A stretch of 64,000 nt of DNA from Kordiimonadaceae bacterium (GTDB taxonomy: Bacteria > Pseudomonadota > Alphaproteobacteria > Sphingomonadales > Emcibacteraceae): contig JACKKT010000001.1 of assembly GCA_024236295.1 (NCBI GenBank), forward strand, positions 124,001 to 188,000. Reading direction: 5' to 3'. The notes below the pieces were generated by a model. The model ran no database searches and was not told the DNA's origin. It saw nothing but the letters and a program-made list of their open reading frames with translations. Each line of letters opens with the position of its first letter. Positions within the stretch are counted from its first letter, which is position 1. Positions 33,851-43,497 of this stretch are shown here, in pieces. Both the position numbers and the translations under genes were made by a program.

Positions 33851-36262
33851 TTAATCCTGATCAGGCTTTTTAAGTTCGGTTTTAATATCATGCATGATAT
33901 CACGTCGTTTAAGGCCTGTTCTTGGCTTGGCTTTATAGGCTTCAATACGGCTAGGAATGATGCGGCGCGGATAATAGTTGTTTTCAATATCCACATCTGC
34001 AGTTTCCCAACGAGGGTCAATAACGACCTGTTCAAGTTCCTTATCCAATACAAACAGCTTTTTGACGGAATGCGCATTACGGCGCCAAATCTCAGCAGGG
34101 ATATTCATAAATTCTGTGCTGCCGTCTGCATAGGTAAATTCAAGCAGGATTGGCATAACAAGTCCGCCCTTGTTTGAAAACTCCAGTACATAATATTTTT
34201 TGTCCTCTTTTACCGCACGATCAAATACGGCACGGTCCCGATCATCGAGTCCTTTCAGGAAATCATTATATTCATTACGTTCCTTATTGGTGACTGTGAA
34301 CTGGTCATTTTCATCATGGAAGTCTCGGACATCCGGGTTGCTCTCAACCCAGGACTTCATTCCTGATTCCTGATTGCGTGTAATATAGAGGGATGCCGGT
34401 TTCTGATTAAATTCATCACGACGACGGGAAAAGTCAATATCCGGATCTTTGGTGTCCAGGCGCATTTGGTATATATGATCAAGCGAAATATCAACATGAT
34501 CCGTTGTATAATACCAACCACGGAAGAACCAGTCGAGATCCACGCCTGAAGCTTCCTCCATCGTGCGGAAGAAATCGGACGGGGTAGGGCGTTTGAACAT
34601 CCATCGGCGGGCATACTCCTTAAATGCAAAGTCGAACAAATCCCTGCCAAGAATGGTTTCACGTAGAATATTTAGGGACACTGCCGGCTTGGTATAGGCA
34701 TTCGGCCCAAGATGAAGTACACTATCAGATTGGGTCATAACAGGCGCCTGATCCTGTGATTTCATATAGTCAATTACATCCATCGGTTCTGTTGAGCCCA
34801 TATTATAATCCCATTCACGACCGCCCACGCTATCAAGATAACTGTTAAGGCCTTCGTCCATCCAGGTCCATTGCCGTTCGTCAGAATTGACAGTCATTGG
34901 GAAATATTGATGGCCGATTTCATGGATCACCACGCCGATCAGAAATTCCTTTTCTGCGGCAGTGTATGTGCGGCTGCCATCATCATGGAGAATGGTTCTG
35001 GGGCCGTTAAAGGTGATCATAGGGTATTCCATTCCGCCGACCGGACCGTTGACGGATTGGGCAACAGGGTAGGGATAATCAAATGTAAAACGGGAATAGA
35101 CTTTAAGAGTATGAATAACGAGTTCCGTTGAATATTTTTCCCAAAGTTCACCACCTTCTTTTGGGAAAAAGGACATGGCCATTACGAATGGATTAGCGGC
35201 ACCGCCCTGATTATACCCTTTGGCATCCCAGGCAAATTTACGGGAGGAAGCCCAGGCAAAATCACGGACATTATCCGCTTTGAAATGCCATGTTTTGGTT
35301 CCGCTGGTGCCTTCTTTTTCATTTTCCAGCGCTTCCTGCGGGGTCACAACATATACCGGTCTGTCAGCCGTTTTTGCCCGCTCAAGCCGATCACGTTGTT
35401 CTTGTGTTAATACAGCATTGGGGTTTTGTAACACACCGGTTGCAGAAACCACATGGTCATCAGGAACTGTCAGGGAAACGTCAAAATTACCAAATTCCTG
35501 TGTAAATTCCCCGCTTCCCAGAAATTCTTTGGCAGTCCAGGCTTCATAATCAGTATAGGCCCCCATACGCGGGTACCATTGAGAGACTTCATAAATATAG
35601 CCGCCGCCTTTAATTTCATCATCAGGAAAATGTTCATAGCCGCCACGACCGCCCATGACATCGCTTTCAATGATATTAAAGCCGTAACCGACAGAAAAAG
35701 TAAAACTGGAACCTGATGCCAGCGGTGATGGCAGATCAACCCTCATTTTGGTGCCAACTACAGTGAATTTCAAATCACGGCCTGATGATTTGACCTCTTT
35801 AATTTCAAACCCGAAAGTCTGGTCTTCACTTTGCTGCTGTTTACGAAGCTGACCAAGACTTAAACGGGCCGGATCTGCATCAAAGCCTTTTAAACTGGCA
35901 GGAGAAGCATAGGTTGCAGTCTTATTTTCCATACTGTCTTTTTTAAAACGGTTCTGGTCAAGCTGAACCCAAAGAAAGCGCATATTATCCGGCGAGTTAT
36001 TATGATAGGTAATTTGAACTGTACCATCAATTCGGTGTTTGTTTTCATCCAATGTGGCGTTAATTACATAATCGGCTCGTTGCTGCCAATATTCATGGCC
36101 AGGTTCACCGCCTGCGGTTCTATATGAGTTGGCTGTCGGCAGAATTTCATCTAGTTGTCTGAATTTATCAACAAAATCCCCTTTGGTCTGCTGCACCTGC
36201 GCACTGGTGAAGGCTGACATTGAAAGGCTTAATGAAACGATTAGGATGACTGTGCGAAACAT
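33851..36262 (-). CDS. Secreted M1 family metallopeptidase
   Basis: Zinc aminopeptidase predicted to be periplasmic or extracellular: signal peptide MFRTVILIVSLSLSMSAFTSA. Active-site block HEIGHQYFP starting at His447, with the third ligand Glu in WMDEGLNSYLD. The exopeptidase motif is GGMEYP. 803 residues matches the large M1 proteins of marine bacteria. FDFAFKEYARRWMFKRPTPSDFF and WFFRGWYYTTDHVDISLDHI are typical for the C-terminal part of the catalytic unit. Confidence 0.93.
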   Translation of the reverse strand: MFRTVILIVSLSLSMSAFTSAQVQQTKGDFVDKFRQLDEILPTANSYRTAGGEPGHEYWQQRADYVINATLDENKHRIDGTVQITYHNNSPDNMRFLWVQLDQNRFKKDSMENKTATYASPASLKGFDADPARLSLGQLRKQQQSEDQTFGFEIKEVKSSGRDLKFTVVGTKMRVDLPSPLASGSSFTFSVGYGFNIIESDVMGGRGGYEHFPDDEIKGGGYIYEVSQWYPRMGAYTDYEAWTAKEFLGSGEFTQEFGNFDVSLTVPDDHVVSATGVLQNPNAVLTQEQRDRLERAKTADRPVYVVTPQEALENEKEGTSGTKTWHFKADNVRDFAWASSRKFAWDAKGYNQGGAANPFVMAMSFFPKEGGELWEKYSTELVIHTLKVYSRFTFDYPYPVAQSVNGPVGGMEYPMITFNGPRTILHDDGSRTYTAAEKEFLIGVVIHEIGHQYFPMTVNSDERQWTWMDEGLNSYLDSVGGREWDYNMGSTEPMDVIDYMKSQDQAPVMTQSDSVLHLGPNAYTKPAVSLNILRETILGRDLFDFAFKEYARRWMFKRPTPSDFFRTMEEASGVDLDWFFRGWYYTTDHVDISLDHIYQMRLDTKDPDIDFSRRRDEFNQKPASLYITRNQESGMKSWVESNPDVRDFHDENDQFTVTNKERNEYNDFLKGLDDRDRAVFDRAVKEDKKYYVLEFSNKGGLVMPILLEFTYADGSTEFMNIPAEIWRRNAHSVKKLFVLDKELEQVVIDPRWETADVDIENNYYPRRIIPSRIEAYKAKPRTGLKRRDIMHDIKTELKKPDQD

Positions 36263-36368
36263 GGAAATAATGCTCCCTTGTGTTTTATTCCAGATTTGGT
36301 GAAAATATAGCGGTCATATAGGTCTCTGCCTAGTAAATAATGCATTTTTTTGTGAACTAACAATGAAA

Positions 36369-36824
36369 TCAGTTGCTATCTATGATTGGTGTCACTTGAA
36401 CATAAACAACTTTCCACTCACCGTTTCTTTTTACAAAGGTATCAGCATACCGGAAATGTTGCTTGAACGGATCGTTATTTGTTTTGCCCAGAATAATGCC
36501 ATCAGCGATTACGGTTGCAACATCAGTTCCAAATTCCAAAATCTCACGATTTGTAATTATGAATTTTTCAAATGTAACCGTAGGGTCAATGAAAATTGAA
36601 ATAAACCCGTTACGGTCAGTAAATTCACCGGTACTTTTTACAAAATTAAAATCTTCAGCAAGAAATACATTAAGGGAAGCCTTATCTTTATTAAACTGAG
36701 CATCATCAAAAGCGCGTGAAGCTGTTTCAATATCCCGCTTGTTGTTAAACGGTTCAGATTGTCCGTAAGTTAATGCCAAACAGGTTAAGTATATAATAAA
36801 ATTAAAGATTAAATGGCGGAACAT
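36369..36824 (-). CDS. Secreted NTF2-like (DUF4440-type) protein
   Basis: Start 36824 is backed by AAAGGA 9 nt upstream; the longer frame to 36869 is not. Signal peptide MFRHLIFNFIIYLTCLALTYG, then a cone-shaped NTF2-like domain of about 130 residues: IETASRAFDDAQFNKDKASL, FLAEDFNFVKSTGEFTDRNG, HFRYADTFVKRNGEWKVVYV. Family members bind small ligands or act as scaffolds; no catalytic residue is obvious. Probably a separate unit from the M1 gene. Confidence 0.75.
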   Translation of the reverse strand: MFRHLIFNFIIYLTCLALTYGQSEPFNNKRDIETASRAFDDAQFNKDKASLNVFLAEDFNFVKSTGEFTDRNGFISIFIDPTVTFEKFIITNREILEFGTDVATVIADGIILGKTNNDPFKQHFRYADTFVKRNGEWKVVYVQVTPIIDSN

Positions 36825-37019
36825 TATTGTATTTCCTTTATAATATGGTTGATGGAATATACAGACCACGACAATTGATTATTGGTAACTATAGATACAG
36901 TCATAATATTTTTTAGCTTTTATGTTTCTAATCTTTCCTATAAAATCTATTTTTCAAATAAAATTATTAATAAATCAAATTAAATAAACTGTATTATTCA
37001 AATTCTAAAGGGGCCTATT

Positions 37020-38273
37020 ATGAGTGATCAAAATAATTCCTATGATGTTGTCGTTGTCGGTGGCGGATCAGCAGGCATTTCAACTGTTTCCAGTCTTCTG
37101 AAACGACGTCACTGGCTGAAAATAGCCGTTATTGAGCCAAAGGAAGAACATTATTACCAACCGGGGTGGACCCTTGTAGGCGGTGGAGTCTTTGTTATGG
37201 ATGAAACAATCCGTCCGGAACAAAGTGTTATGCCGGAAGGGGTCACCTGGATCAGGGAAGAGGCGGCGACTTTTGACCCAGACAAGAACAGTGTTGGCCT
37301 GGCATCAGGGGAAAGTGTTGGCTATAAGTCACTCGTTGTGGCACCGGGGATCAAAATTAATCTTGATGCGGTTAAAGGACTTAAAGAAACATTAGGTAAA
37401 AATGGGGTAACAACCAATTACCTGCGGGAAACGGCCCCGTATACCTGGCATCTGGTTGAGCATCTTCACGAAGGGAAGGCTATTTTTACTCAACCACCTC
37501 CACCATTTAAATGTGCCGGTGCCCCTCAGAAGGCTATGTATCTTTCCTGTGATGAATGGCAGAAGAAAGGATTGCTTGATAAAATTGATGTTGAGTTCTG
37601 CACAGCCGCACCTTCACTTTTCGGAGTTGCCGATTATGTGCCACCCCTTATGGAATGGGTTAAGAAATATGGTGCTAATCTAAGTTTTTCCAAAAATCTT
37701 GTTGCCGTAGATGGAGATAAAAAAATTGCAACATTCAACGTTACCGGCGCGGACGGTAAAGTAAGCCAGGTTGAGGAGAAATTTGATATGCTGCATGTTA
37801 GCCCGCCTCAATGTGCCCTTGATTTTCTTGCAAAAAGCCCTCTGGCAAATGAAAGCGGTTTTATGGCTGTTGATGAACATACGTTGCAGCATCCGAAATA
37901 TGCCAATGTTTTCGGCGTTGGTGATGCAATTGCAACAACTAATGCCAAAACAGCTGCTGCTGCCCGCAAACAGACCGTTGTCGTGGCTGAAAATTTATTG
38001 GCACATGCCGATGGCAAAGAGCTTACCTCGCTTTATTTGGGATATGGCTCATGCCCGCTGACAGTATCCCGGGGCAGGGTTATTTTGGCTGAATTTGGAT
38101 ATGGAGGTAAACTGATGCCGACATTCCCCAAATGGGTTAACAATAGCCTTAAGGCAACGATATTCGGATGGATACTTAAAGCTAATATTTTACCCTGGGT
38201 TTACTGGAACCTTATGCTGAAAGGCAGCGAATGGTTTGCAGGATCAACTAAAAAAGAAACCGACCATCATTAG
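37020..38273 (+). CDS. sqr: Sulfide:quinone oxidoreductase
   Basis: Membrane-associated flavoprotein that oxidises sulfide to sulfane sulfur with quinone as acceptor. FAD motif VVVVGGGSAGIST near residue 10. Redox cysteines: one in PPFKCAGAPQK (about residue 162) and one in YGSCPLTVSRGR (about 343), with a further Cys at LSCDEW. The paired-cysteine arrangement and FKCAGAPQK resemble the type II enzymes related to mitochondrial SQR. VFGVGDAIATTNAKTAAAAR is the second FAD segment. Length 417 is usual. No persulfide dioxygenase neighbour is visible. Confidence 0.88.
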   Translation: MSDQNNSYDVVVVGGGSAGISTVSSLLKRRHWLKIAVIEPKEEHYYQPGWTLVGGGVFVMDETIRPEQSVMPEGVTWIREEAATFDPDKNSVGLASGESVGYKSLVVAPGIKINLDAVKGLKETLGKNGVTTNYLRETAPYTWHLVEHLHEGKAIFTQPPPPFKCAGAPQKAMYLSCDEWQKKGLLDKIDVEFCTAAPSLFGVADYVPPLMEWVKKYGANLSFSKNLVAVDGDKKIATFNVTGADGKVSQVEEKFDMLHVSPPQCALDFLAKSPLANESGFMAVDEHTLQHPKYANVFGVGDAIATTNAKTAAAARKQTVVVAENLLAHADGKELTSLYLGYGSCPLTVSRGRVILAEFGYGGKLMPTFPKWVNNSLKATIFGWILKANILPWVYWNLMLKGSEWFAGSTKKETDHH

Positions 38274-38286
38274 CAATTGAAATTAA

Positions 38287-38326
38287 GCTGGACCAGAACA
38301 AGATTCAAAGAAAATTCAGGTCCAGC
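38287..38326. other. 8-bp inverted repeat overlapping the moaE stop
   Basis: GCTGGACC (38287-38294) and GGTCCAGC (38319-38326) pair across 24 nt between convergent sqr and moaE. No T-run follows, and one arm is the moaE coding end, so a terminator role is doubtful. Confidence 0.25.
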
Positions 38327-38765
38327 GGTCTCTTTTAATATCATCGCCTTCTTTGGCGTCTACCCAATGTTCGCCATTATCTGTTTCTTCCTTTTTCCAG
38401 AAGGGGGCGTCGGTTTTAAGCCAGTCCATCATAAATTGTGCCGCTTCAAATGCCGCTTCGCGGTGGTGGGACGCGGTAATCACCAGGACGATATTATCAC
38501 CCGGAAATAAAGGTCCGTAGCGGTGAATGATGGTCAGGTTTTCGAGGGGCCATCGGGTTTTTGCCTGCTCGCCGATTTTTATCAGTTCTTTTTCCGCCAT
38601 GGCAGGGAAATGTTCAAGGGTCATTTTACGGATCACATGATCACCATGAATATCACGAACCAGACCGGTGAAAGTAACAATGGCGCCAAGATCCGTGCGG
38701 CCCTGTCGAAGTTTCTCAATTTCTTCACCGATATTAAAATCTTCAGCCTGAACGGAAACGCGCAT
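38316..38765 (-). CDS. moaE: Molybdopterin synthase catalytic subunit
   Basis: Transfers two sulfurs to cyclic pyranopterin to make molybdopterin, with MoaD as partner. Motifs: FTGLVRDIHGDHV, MTLEHFPAMAEKELIK, ENLTIIHRYGPLFPGDNIVL, HREAAFEAAQFMMDWLKTD, FWKKEE with catalytic lysines. 149 residues is normal. It starts 1 bp after the moaD stop. Confidence 0.96.
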   Translation of the reverse strand: MRVSVQAEDFNIGEEIEKLRQGRTDLGAIVTFTGLVRDIHGDHVIRKMTLEHFPAMAEKELIKIGEQAKTRWPLENLTIIHRYGPLFPGDNIVLVITASHHREAAFEAAQFMMDWLKTDAPFWKKEETDNGEHWVDAKEGDDIKRDRWT

Positions 38766-38766
38766 T

Positions 38767-39018
38767 TTAGCCTCCGGTCATTGGCGGAAAGATGGCAATT
38801 TCATCTTTATCTGTGATTTTGTAATCAAGTCCGACATAATCATTATTCACAGCGACCCGTATCAGATCACTTTCAGCAAATGCGGATTTGTAATTATTCC
38901 CTTTATCTTCGAGAAAACTGATCAGTTCACTTACGGTCACTACCCCGGATGGCAGGGTTAATTCTTCGGAACTAATGCCGATATTTTCGCGAATGCGCGC
39001 AAAATAATAAATATTCAT
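38767..39018 (-). CDS. moaD: Molybdopterin synthase sulfur carrier subunit
   Basis: Ubiquitin-like protein whose C-terminal Gly-Gly (IFPPMTGG, at the stop) carries the thiocarboxylate. 83 residues, opening MNIYYFARIRENIGI. Couples with the adjacent MoaE. Confidence 0.95.
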   Translation of the reverse strand: MNIYYFARIRENIGISSEELTLPSGVVTVSELISFLEDKGNNYKSAFAESDLIRVAVNNDYVGLDYKITDKDEIAIFPPMTGG

Positions 39019-39025
39019 ATTTTTC

Positions 39026-39571
39026 TCACATATGTTTTAGACCGGCGCGCAGATAATCATAACCGGTATATAGGGTCAGAATAGCCGCAGCCCATAAACA
39101 ATAATCACCAATCATAACGGCCGGAATAATAGCAGGGGCCGCCTTTCCAACCAGCAAAAAACCAAGTGCAAAAATCTGAAGAGTTGTTTTCCATTTGGCA
39201 AGATATGTCACCGGAATGCCGACTTTCAAATCAGCAAGAAATTCACGCAGCCCTGAAACGGCAAATTCACGGCAAAGGATGACGACCGCTGCTAGAATAG
39301 TGTATCCTTCAATCCGATCAAAAGCGACCATCATCATTAAAGCGGTTGCAATCAGTAATTTGTCAGCTATCGGATCCATAAAGGCTCCAAGCTTGGAGGT
39401 CTGATTAAAACGGCGGGCAATATAGCCGTCAAAAAAATCGGTAATACCGGCCGTCACAAAAATAGCAAATGTAAGCCAGTAACTGACATTGCCTTTAATA
39501 TAAAAGGCCGCCACCATCAGCGGAATAAGAAGTATCCTTGAGAATGTCAGTATATTGGCTAGATTATTCAT
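39026..39571 (-). CDS. pgsA: CDP-diacylglycerol--glycerol-3-phosphate 3-phosphatidyltransferase
   Basis: First committed step of phosphatidylglycerol synthesis at the inner membrane. The CDP-alcohol phosphotransferase motif D-G-x2-A-R-x8-G-x3-D-x3-D is intact in FFDGYIARRFNQTSKLGAFM followed by DPIADK. NILTFSRILLIPLMV opens the protein, and about four to five membrane helices follow. It sits 7 bp before moaD, and 69 bp after the uvrC stop, a common alphaproteobacterial order. Confidence 0.95.
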   Translation of the reverse strand: MNNLANILTFSRILLIPLMVAAFYIKGNVSYWLTFAIFVTAGITDFFDGYIARRFNQTSKLGAFMDPIADKLLIATALMMMVAFDRIEGYTILAAVVILCREFAVSGLREFLADLKVGIPVTYLAKWKTTLQIFALGFLLVGKAAPAIIPAVMIGDYCLWAAAILTLYTGYDYLRAGLKHM

Positions 39572-39640
39572 AATTTAAATGTCTTTAATTCATCATCGGC
39601 AATTGTAGTAAAATAGTGATGGAAGGCAATGAAATAAATC

Positions 39641-41479
39641 TTATGGATGAAAATAATCATAAATTTGCGTGGCCAGTGCCTGTGAAATACCATCCACTTT
39701 TTGCAGATCGTTTATAGCGGCATCTGAAACTGCTTTGGCAGAACCGAAATGCATAAGCAGGGCTTTTTTGCGCACAGCACCGACTCCGGGGAGTCCGTCA
39801 AGCAATGACTTATGCATTTTCTGTGCTCTTTTGGTGCGGTGGGAACCAATTACAAAGCGGTGGGATTCGTCGCGTAAACGCTGTAGATAATAAAGAACAG
39901 GATCATTTGGGGGTAATTTAAACGGGGTCTTGCCGGGAAGATAAAAATCCTCTCTGCCGGCATTACGGTCTGGTCCTTTTGCAATGGAAACGACAGGAAT
40001 ATCAGTTAATCCCAGATCTTCAAGTACACTGCAGACTGCCGAAAGCTGCCCTTTGCCGCCGTCAATCAGCAGTAAGTCAGGCCAGGTTGGCGCATTTCGG
40101 TCCGGGTCTTCCCGCAGAAGGCGTTTAAAACGTCTGGTCATAACCTCCCGCATCATGCCGAAATCATCCCCGGGAACCAGATCTTCGGATTTTATATTAA
40201 ATTTTCTGTAAGCATTTTTTTCAAAGCCTTCAGGGCCGGCGACAATCATAGCGCCAAGAGCACTGGTTCCTGATATATGGCTATTATCATAGACTTCTAT
40301 CCGGTTTGGTGGTGCTTCAAGATCAAACAGGTCTGCCACACCGGCCAGCAATTTTGCTTGTGAAGATGTTTCGGCAATCTTTCTTTCAAGCGCTTCACGG
40401 GCATTTTTTTCAACCATTTCCACCAGCAGCAGGTTGGCGCCCCGTTGCGGCATAGTTATTTTGACTTTATGTCCCGCATTCATGGAAAGAGCTTCTTCAA
40501 GCAGAGCTTTCTGTTTTATACTGCTGTTGATCAGTATCTTTTTAGGGGGCATTTTATTGTCGTAAAACTGGGAAATAAAGGCGGGAAGTATTTCACCAAC
40601 CTGCTGATCCTTGTCATGACGAGGAAAATAGGCTTTGTTGCCCCAGTTCTGTCCTGCCCGATAAAAGAAGACCTCAATACAGGTCTGACCACCATCTTTA
40701 TAGGCGGCAATAACATCGGCATCATCTAGTTTGCCATTAGTCGCATCCTGTCGACTTTGCACAGCAACCAGTGCCATTAACCTGTCACGATAAACGGCGG
40801 CAAGTTCATATTGCTGATTGGTGCTGGCTTCATTCATTTTTTCAGTGAAACGCCGCTTTATTGAATCGCTCTTACCACTTAAGAAATCATGTGCTTCATT
40901 CACAAGCGCATCATAATCCTCTTCTGATATTTTGCCGACGCACGGGGCAGAGCATCTTTTAATCTGATAGAGAAGACAGGGTCGACTTCTGCTATTAAAG
41001 ATACTATCACTACACGTTCTAAGGGAAAAAGCTTTCTGTAAAATATTTAAAGAGGCATTAACCGCACTCGCCGAAGCAAAAGGACCAAAATAATATCCGT
41101 CCTTTTTTTTGGCCCCCCGATGTTTTAGGACACGCGGGCTGGGGTGGGTTTTGTCAATCAGAATATAGGGAAAGGATTTGTCATCACGGAGCAGAATATT
41201 ATAGCGTGGCTTATAGCGTTTGATCAGATTGGCTTCAAGCAACAAAGCCTCAACTTCGGTATGGGTACTGACAAACTCCATTGACCTGGTGAGGGATACC
41301 ATTTTGGCAATCCGGTATGATTGGCCGCGCAAGTTCGTATAACTTTTTACTCTATTGGAAAGATTTTTGGCTTTCCCCACATAGAGTACATTTTCGTCAC
41401 CATCAACCATGCGGTAAACCCCGGGATTATTCCCAAGGTTTTTCAAATAGGATTTTATGATTTCAATGCCTTCATTCAT
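39641..41479 (-). CDS. uvrC: Excinuclease ABC subunit C
   Basis: Makes both incisions in nucleotide-excision repair. GIY-YIG nuclease at the N-terminus (GVYRMVDGDENVLYVGKAKN), then the Cys-rich stretch (RPCLLYQIKRCSAPCVG), UVR motif (RFTEKMNEASTNQQYELAAV), the RNase H-like nuclease (RIEVYDNSHISGTSALGAM; LLIDGGKGQLSA) and a C-terminal helix-hairpin-helix pair (LLDGLPGVGAVRKKALLMHF). 612 residues, full length. Confidence 0.98.
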   Translation of the reverse strand: MNEGIEIIKSYLKNLGNNPGVYRMVDGDENVLYVGKAKNLSNRVKSYTNLRGQSYRIAKMVSLTRSMEFVSTHTEVEALLLEANLIKRYKPRYNILLRDDKSFPYILIDKTHPSPRVLKHRGAKKKDGYYFGPFASASAVNASLNILQKAFSLRTCSDSIFNSRSRPCLLYQIKRCSAPCVGKISEEDYDALVNEAHDFLSGKSDSIKRRFTEKMNEASTNQQYELAAVYRDRLMALVAVQSRQDATNGKLDDADVIAAYKDGGQTCIEVFFYRAGQNWGNKAYFPRHDKDQQVGEILPAFISQFYDNKMPPKKILINSSIKQKALLEEALSMNAGHKVKITMPQRGANLLLVEMVEKNAREALERKIAETSSQAKLLAGVADLFDLEAPPNRIEVYDNSHISGTSALGAMIVAGPEGFEKNAYRKFNIKSEDLVPGDDFGMMREVMTRRFKRLLREDPDRNAPTWPDLLLIDGGKGQLSAVCSVLEDLGLTDIPVVSIAKGPDRNAGREDFYLPGKTPFKLPPNDPVLYYLQRLRDESHRFVIGSHRTKRAQKMHKSLLDGLPGVGAVRKKALLMHFGSAKAVSDAAINDLQKVDGISQALATQIYDYFHP

Positions 41480-41945
41480 AGTAAATATTTATAGCAATTC
41501 AGGTCTGAATGTCTATGTTCATTATTTGGTTTCGTATGTAACATTTTTTAGAATTATGCTTAACAAATTATAAATATTCAACAGATTCAAGGACTAACGC
41601 CAACCGTTCGGATTCGTGAAAAACTTATCCACGAAACCTGTGGATAAACTGGTGCATAACTTTTTATTGACATTAAAAGATGGCGGAACTGTTGAGGATT
41701 CAGCAAATTGCACAAATTTTAGGCAAAACATTTAAGTTATTGAAAATAAATATATTTTTTATTGTCAATAAACTTTTTCGATATAATTTTAAATAATTTT
41801 ATTCCGACGATCAGAAAAAATATGAAATTTTCTTCACTGTTGACAACTTTTCAGAAAGAACAAAAAAGAACAAAAAAATATATGCTGGTTTTTCAATGAT
41901 TTAACAAAAATGAAATATAAATTTCATATGAAAGTGCAAAAAAAA
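41480..41945. other. AT-rich intergenic gap with paired DnaA-box-like sites
   Basis: Between uvrC and folB, both on the minus strand. It holds opposed DnaA-type boxes near 41625-41659, long A/T runs, AGAACAAAAA twice near 41848-41878, and the nested palindromes ATGAAAT/ATTTCAT (41910-41927) and TTTCATATGAAA (41922-41933) just downstream of the folB stop. No ORF of note. Confidence 0.5.
41625..41647. promoter_or_regulatory. Inverted pair of DnaA-box-like sites
   Basis: TTATCCACG (plus, 41625-41633) and TTATCCACA (minus, 41639-41647) face each other with 5 nt between them. The second is a perfect consensus, the first has one mismatch. A third, weaker one (minus, TTATGCACC, 41651-41659) follows. 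The TTATCCAC/GTGGATAA arms could also form a hairpin, so DnaA binding is only a hypothesis. Confidence 0.45.
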
Positions 41946-42365
41946 TTACGCGCTTTTGTGTCTCTCAATTTCGACACCTACACTGGTAGTGTTTTTTATG
42001 GCTTCAAGTTTTTCCACACAAACCCGAACTGATAATATGCGCGGGTCCATCAAGTTTAGATCTGCTATTTTTTCAGCTAGTGTTTCTACAAGATGAACAT
42101 GACCTGAATGGACAATGTTTTTAATACCTTCGACGACTTTTTCATAACAAACAACATTTGCATAATCATCATTGAGGGGCGCTTGTTCTTCTTTAACACT
42201 AAGATCAATATTGATTCTTATTTTTTGTTCTTTTTCTTTTTCATGATCGTAAATGCCGATTGAACCACTAAGAATTAAATCACGAACAAACACGTGTCGT
42301 ACGCTGCGTGAAGCATCTGCATATTTTATGGGTGAAAGGTTACTTTTATAAACTTTGGTTGTCAT
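41946..42365 (-). CDS. folB: Dihydroneopterin aldolase
   Basis: Splits dihydroneopterin to 6-hydroxymethyl-dihydropterin in folate synthesis. Family residues: GIYDHEKEKEQKI (Glu substrate ligand), VCYEKVVEGIKNI, HLVETLAEKIAD, and the catalytic Lys of CVEKLEAI. At 139 residues it carries about 20 extra N-terminal residues (YKSNLSPIKYADASRS) compared with many FolB. 16 bp downstream of the antiporter gene, probably cotranscribed. Confidence 0.93.
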   Translation of the reverse strand: MTTKVYKSNLSPIKYADASRSVRHVFVRDLILSGSIGIYDHEKEKEQKIRINIDLSVKEEQAPLNDDYANVVCYEKVVEGIKNIVHSGHVHLVETLAEKIADLNLMDPRILSVRVCVEKLEAIKNTTSVGVEIERHKSA

Positions 42366-42381
42366 GTCCGGATGTCCTTTT

Positions 42382-43350
42382 TTAACTGCTACCGAGCATT
42401 AGTAGATATATAATATATCCGCCTGTAAATACCAGTCCTAATACACGGGAAAAGCGTAATTTCCAAACGAGGAAGGGAATAAGCAAAACTGATGAAAGCG
42501 CCATAACCCATAAATCAAGTTGAAGAAAACTTGCTGGGATTGGAATATCACTGACAAATGCCGTTCCTCCCATAATGGCATATAGATTAAATATGTTGCT
42601 GCCAATGACATTACCCAATGCGACATCGCCATGATCTTTCCTTGCCGCGATGATTGAAGTAACCAGTTCTGGCAGGCTAGTGCCAATGGCAATGATAGTA
42701 AGCCCGATAATGGCTTCTGACACGTTGTAGGTTCGAGCAATTGCCACACCGCCTTCAACAAGCAATTTTGCTCCATAAATCAAGCCCCCTAAACCGACAA
42801 AAAGATAAATACCGGAACGTAAAGTAGGCATAGGATTTTCCGGAAATTCGTCAAGGTCCTCATAAACTTCTTCAGAAACTCTTCTATCTTGACTAAGCTG
42901 ATTTTCGTCAAGGCGGCCGACTTTATAGGAATTAACCAAAAAGGCCCCAAGCAAAATCAAAAGCAAAATGCCTTCTATATAAGTAATTGGTCCCAGCCAG
43001 CACAGCATGATAAACAGGGCAGTGCCACCCAGCATAATGAAATAATTTCTTCGGATTTCACTACTATCACAATCAAAGGGATAAAAAACGGCAGGTAGCC
43101 CGATCACCAGAAGAATATTTGCAATGTTACTTCCCACGGCATTACCAAGGGACATTGTCGGCACACCTTCATAGGCAGCTTGAAGGCCAACAACTAATTC
43201 TGGTGCGGAAGTGCCAAAGGCAATTACAGTCAGGCCGATAACAAGTTTGCTGAGCCCCAGGTTTTCAGCAATCGATACGGCCCCACGGATCATTATATCA
43301 CCAGCAAAAACCAATAAAATTAGTCCGGCGATAACCGTAAAATAAGCCAA
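42382..43350 (-). CDS. Calcium/sodium antiporter (CaCA family, YrbG-like)
   Basis: Inner-membrane exchanger with two inverted alpha repeats: GLTVIAFGTSAPELVVGL and GLTIIAIGTSLPELVTSI, each with the GTSxPE ion-binding core and a following GNxVGSNI (GNAVGSNIANIL, GNVIGSNIFNLY). About ten membrane helices over 322 residues. An acidic cytosolic loop lies between the halves (VSEEVYEDLDEFPEN). Confidence 0.93.
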   Translation of the reverse strand: MAYFTVIAGLILLVFAGDIMIRGAVSIAENLGLSKLVIGLTVIAFGTSAPELVVGLQAAYEGVPTMSLGNAVGSNIANILLVIGLPAVFYPFDCDSSEIRRNYFIMLGGTALFIMLCWLGPITYIEGILLLILLGAFLVNSYKVGRLDENQLSQDRRVSEEVYEDLDEFPENPMPTLRSGIYLFVGLGGLIYGAKLLVEGGVAIARTYNVSEAIIGLTIIAIGTSLPELVTSIIAARKDHGDVALGNVIGSNIFNLYAIMGGTAFVSDIPIPASFLQLDLWVMALSSVLLIPFLVWKLRFSRVLGLVFTGGYIIYLLMLGSS

Positions 43351-43497
43351 TGAAAATCCAAATCTATAAATTAATGTTTACGCCTGTATAGTTGTTTCTC
43401 ACCAAGTTGCAAAGAATAATCACAATTAATCTGCCAATAATCTGCCAAATTATTGGCTAGTTGTAATTAATTGCATTTTTTGGTATATTGGGCCGTT

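Noticed and set aside
33851..36262. Several ORFs on the opposite strand of the M1 peptidase gene
   Set aside because: They are antisense frames of a well-supported long gene and lack ribosome-binding sites.
38287..38326. 8-bp inverted repeat as a transcription terminator
   Set aside because: A 24-nt loop, no T-run, and one arm lies in the moaE coding end.
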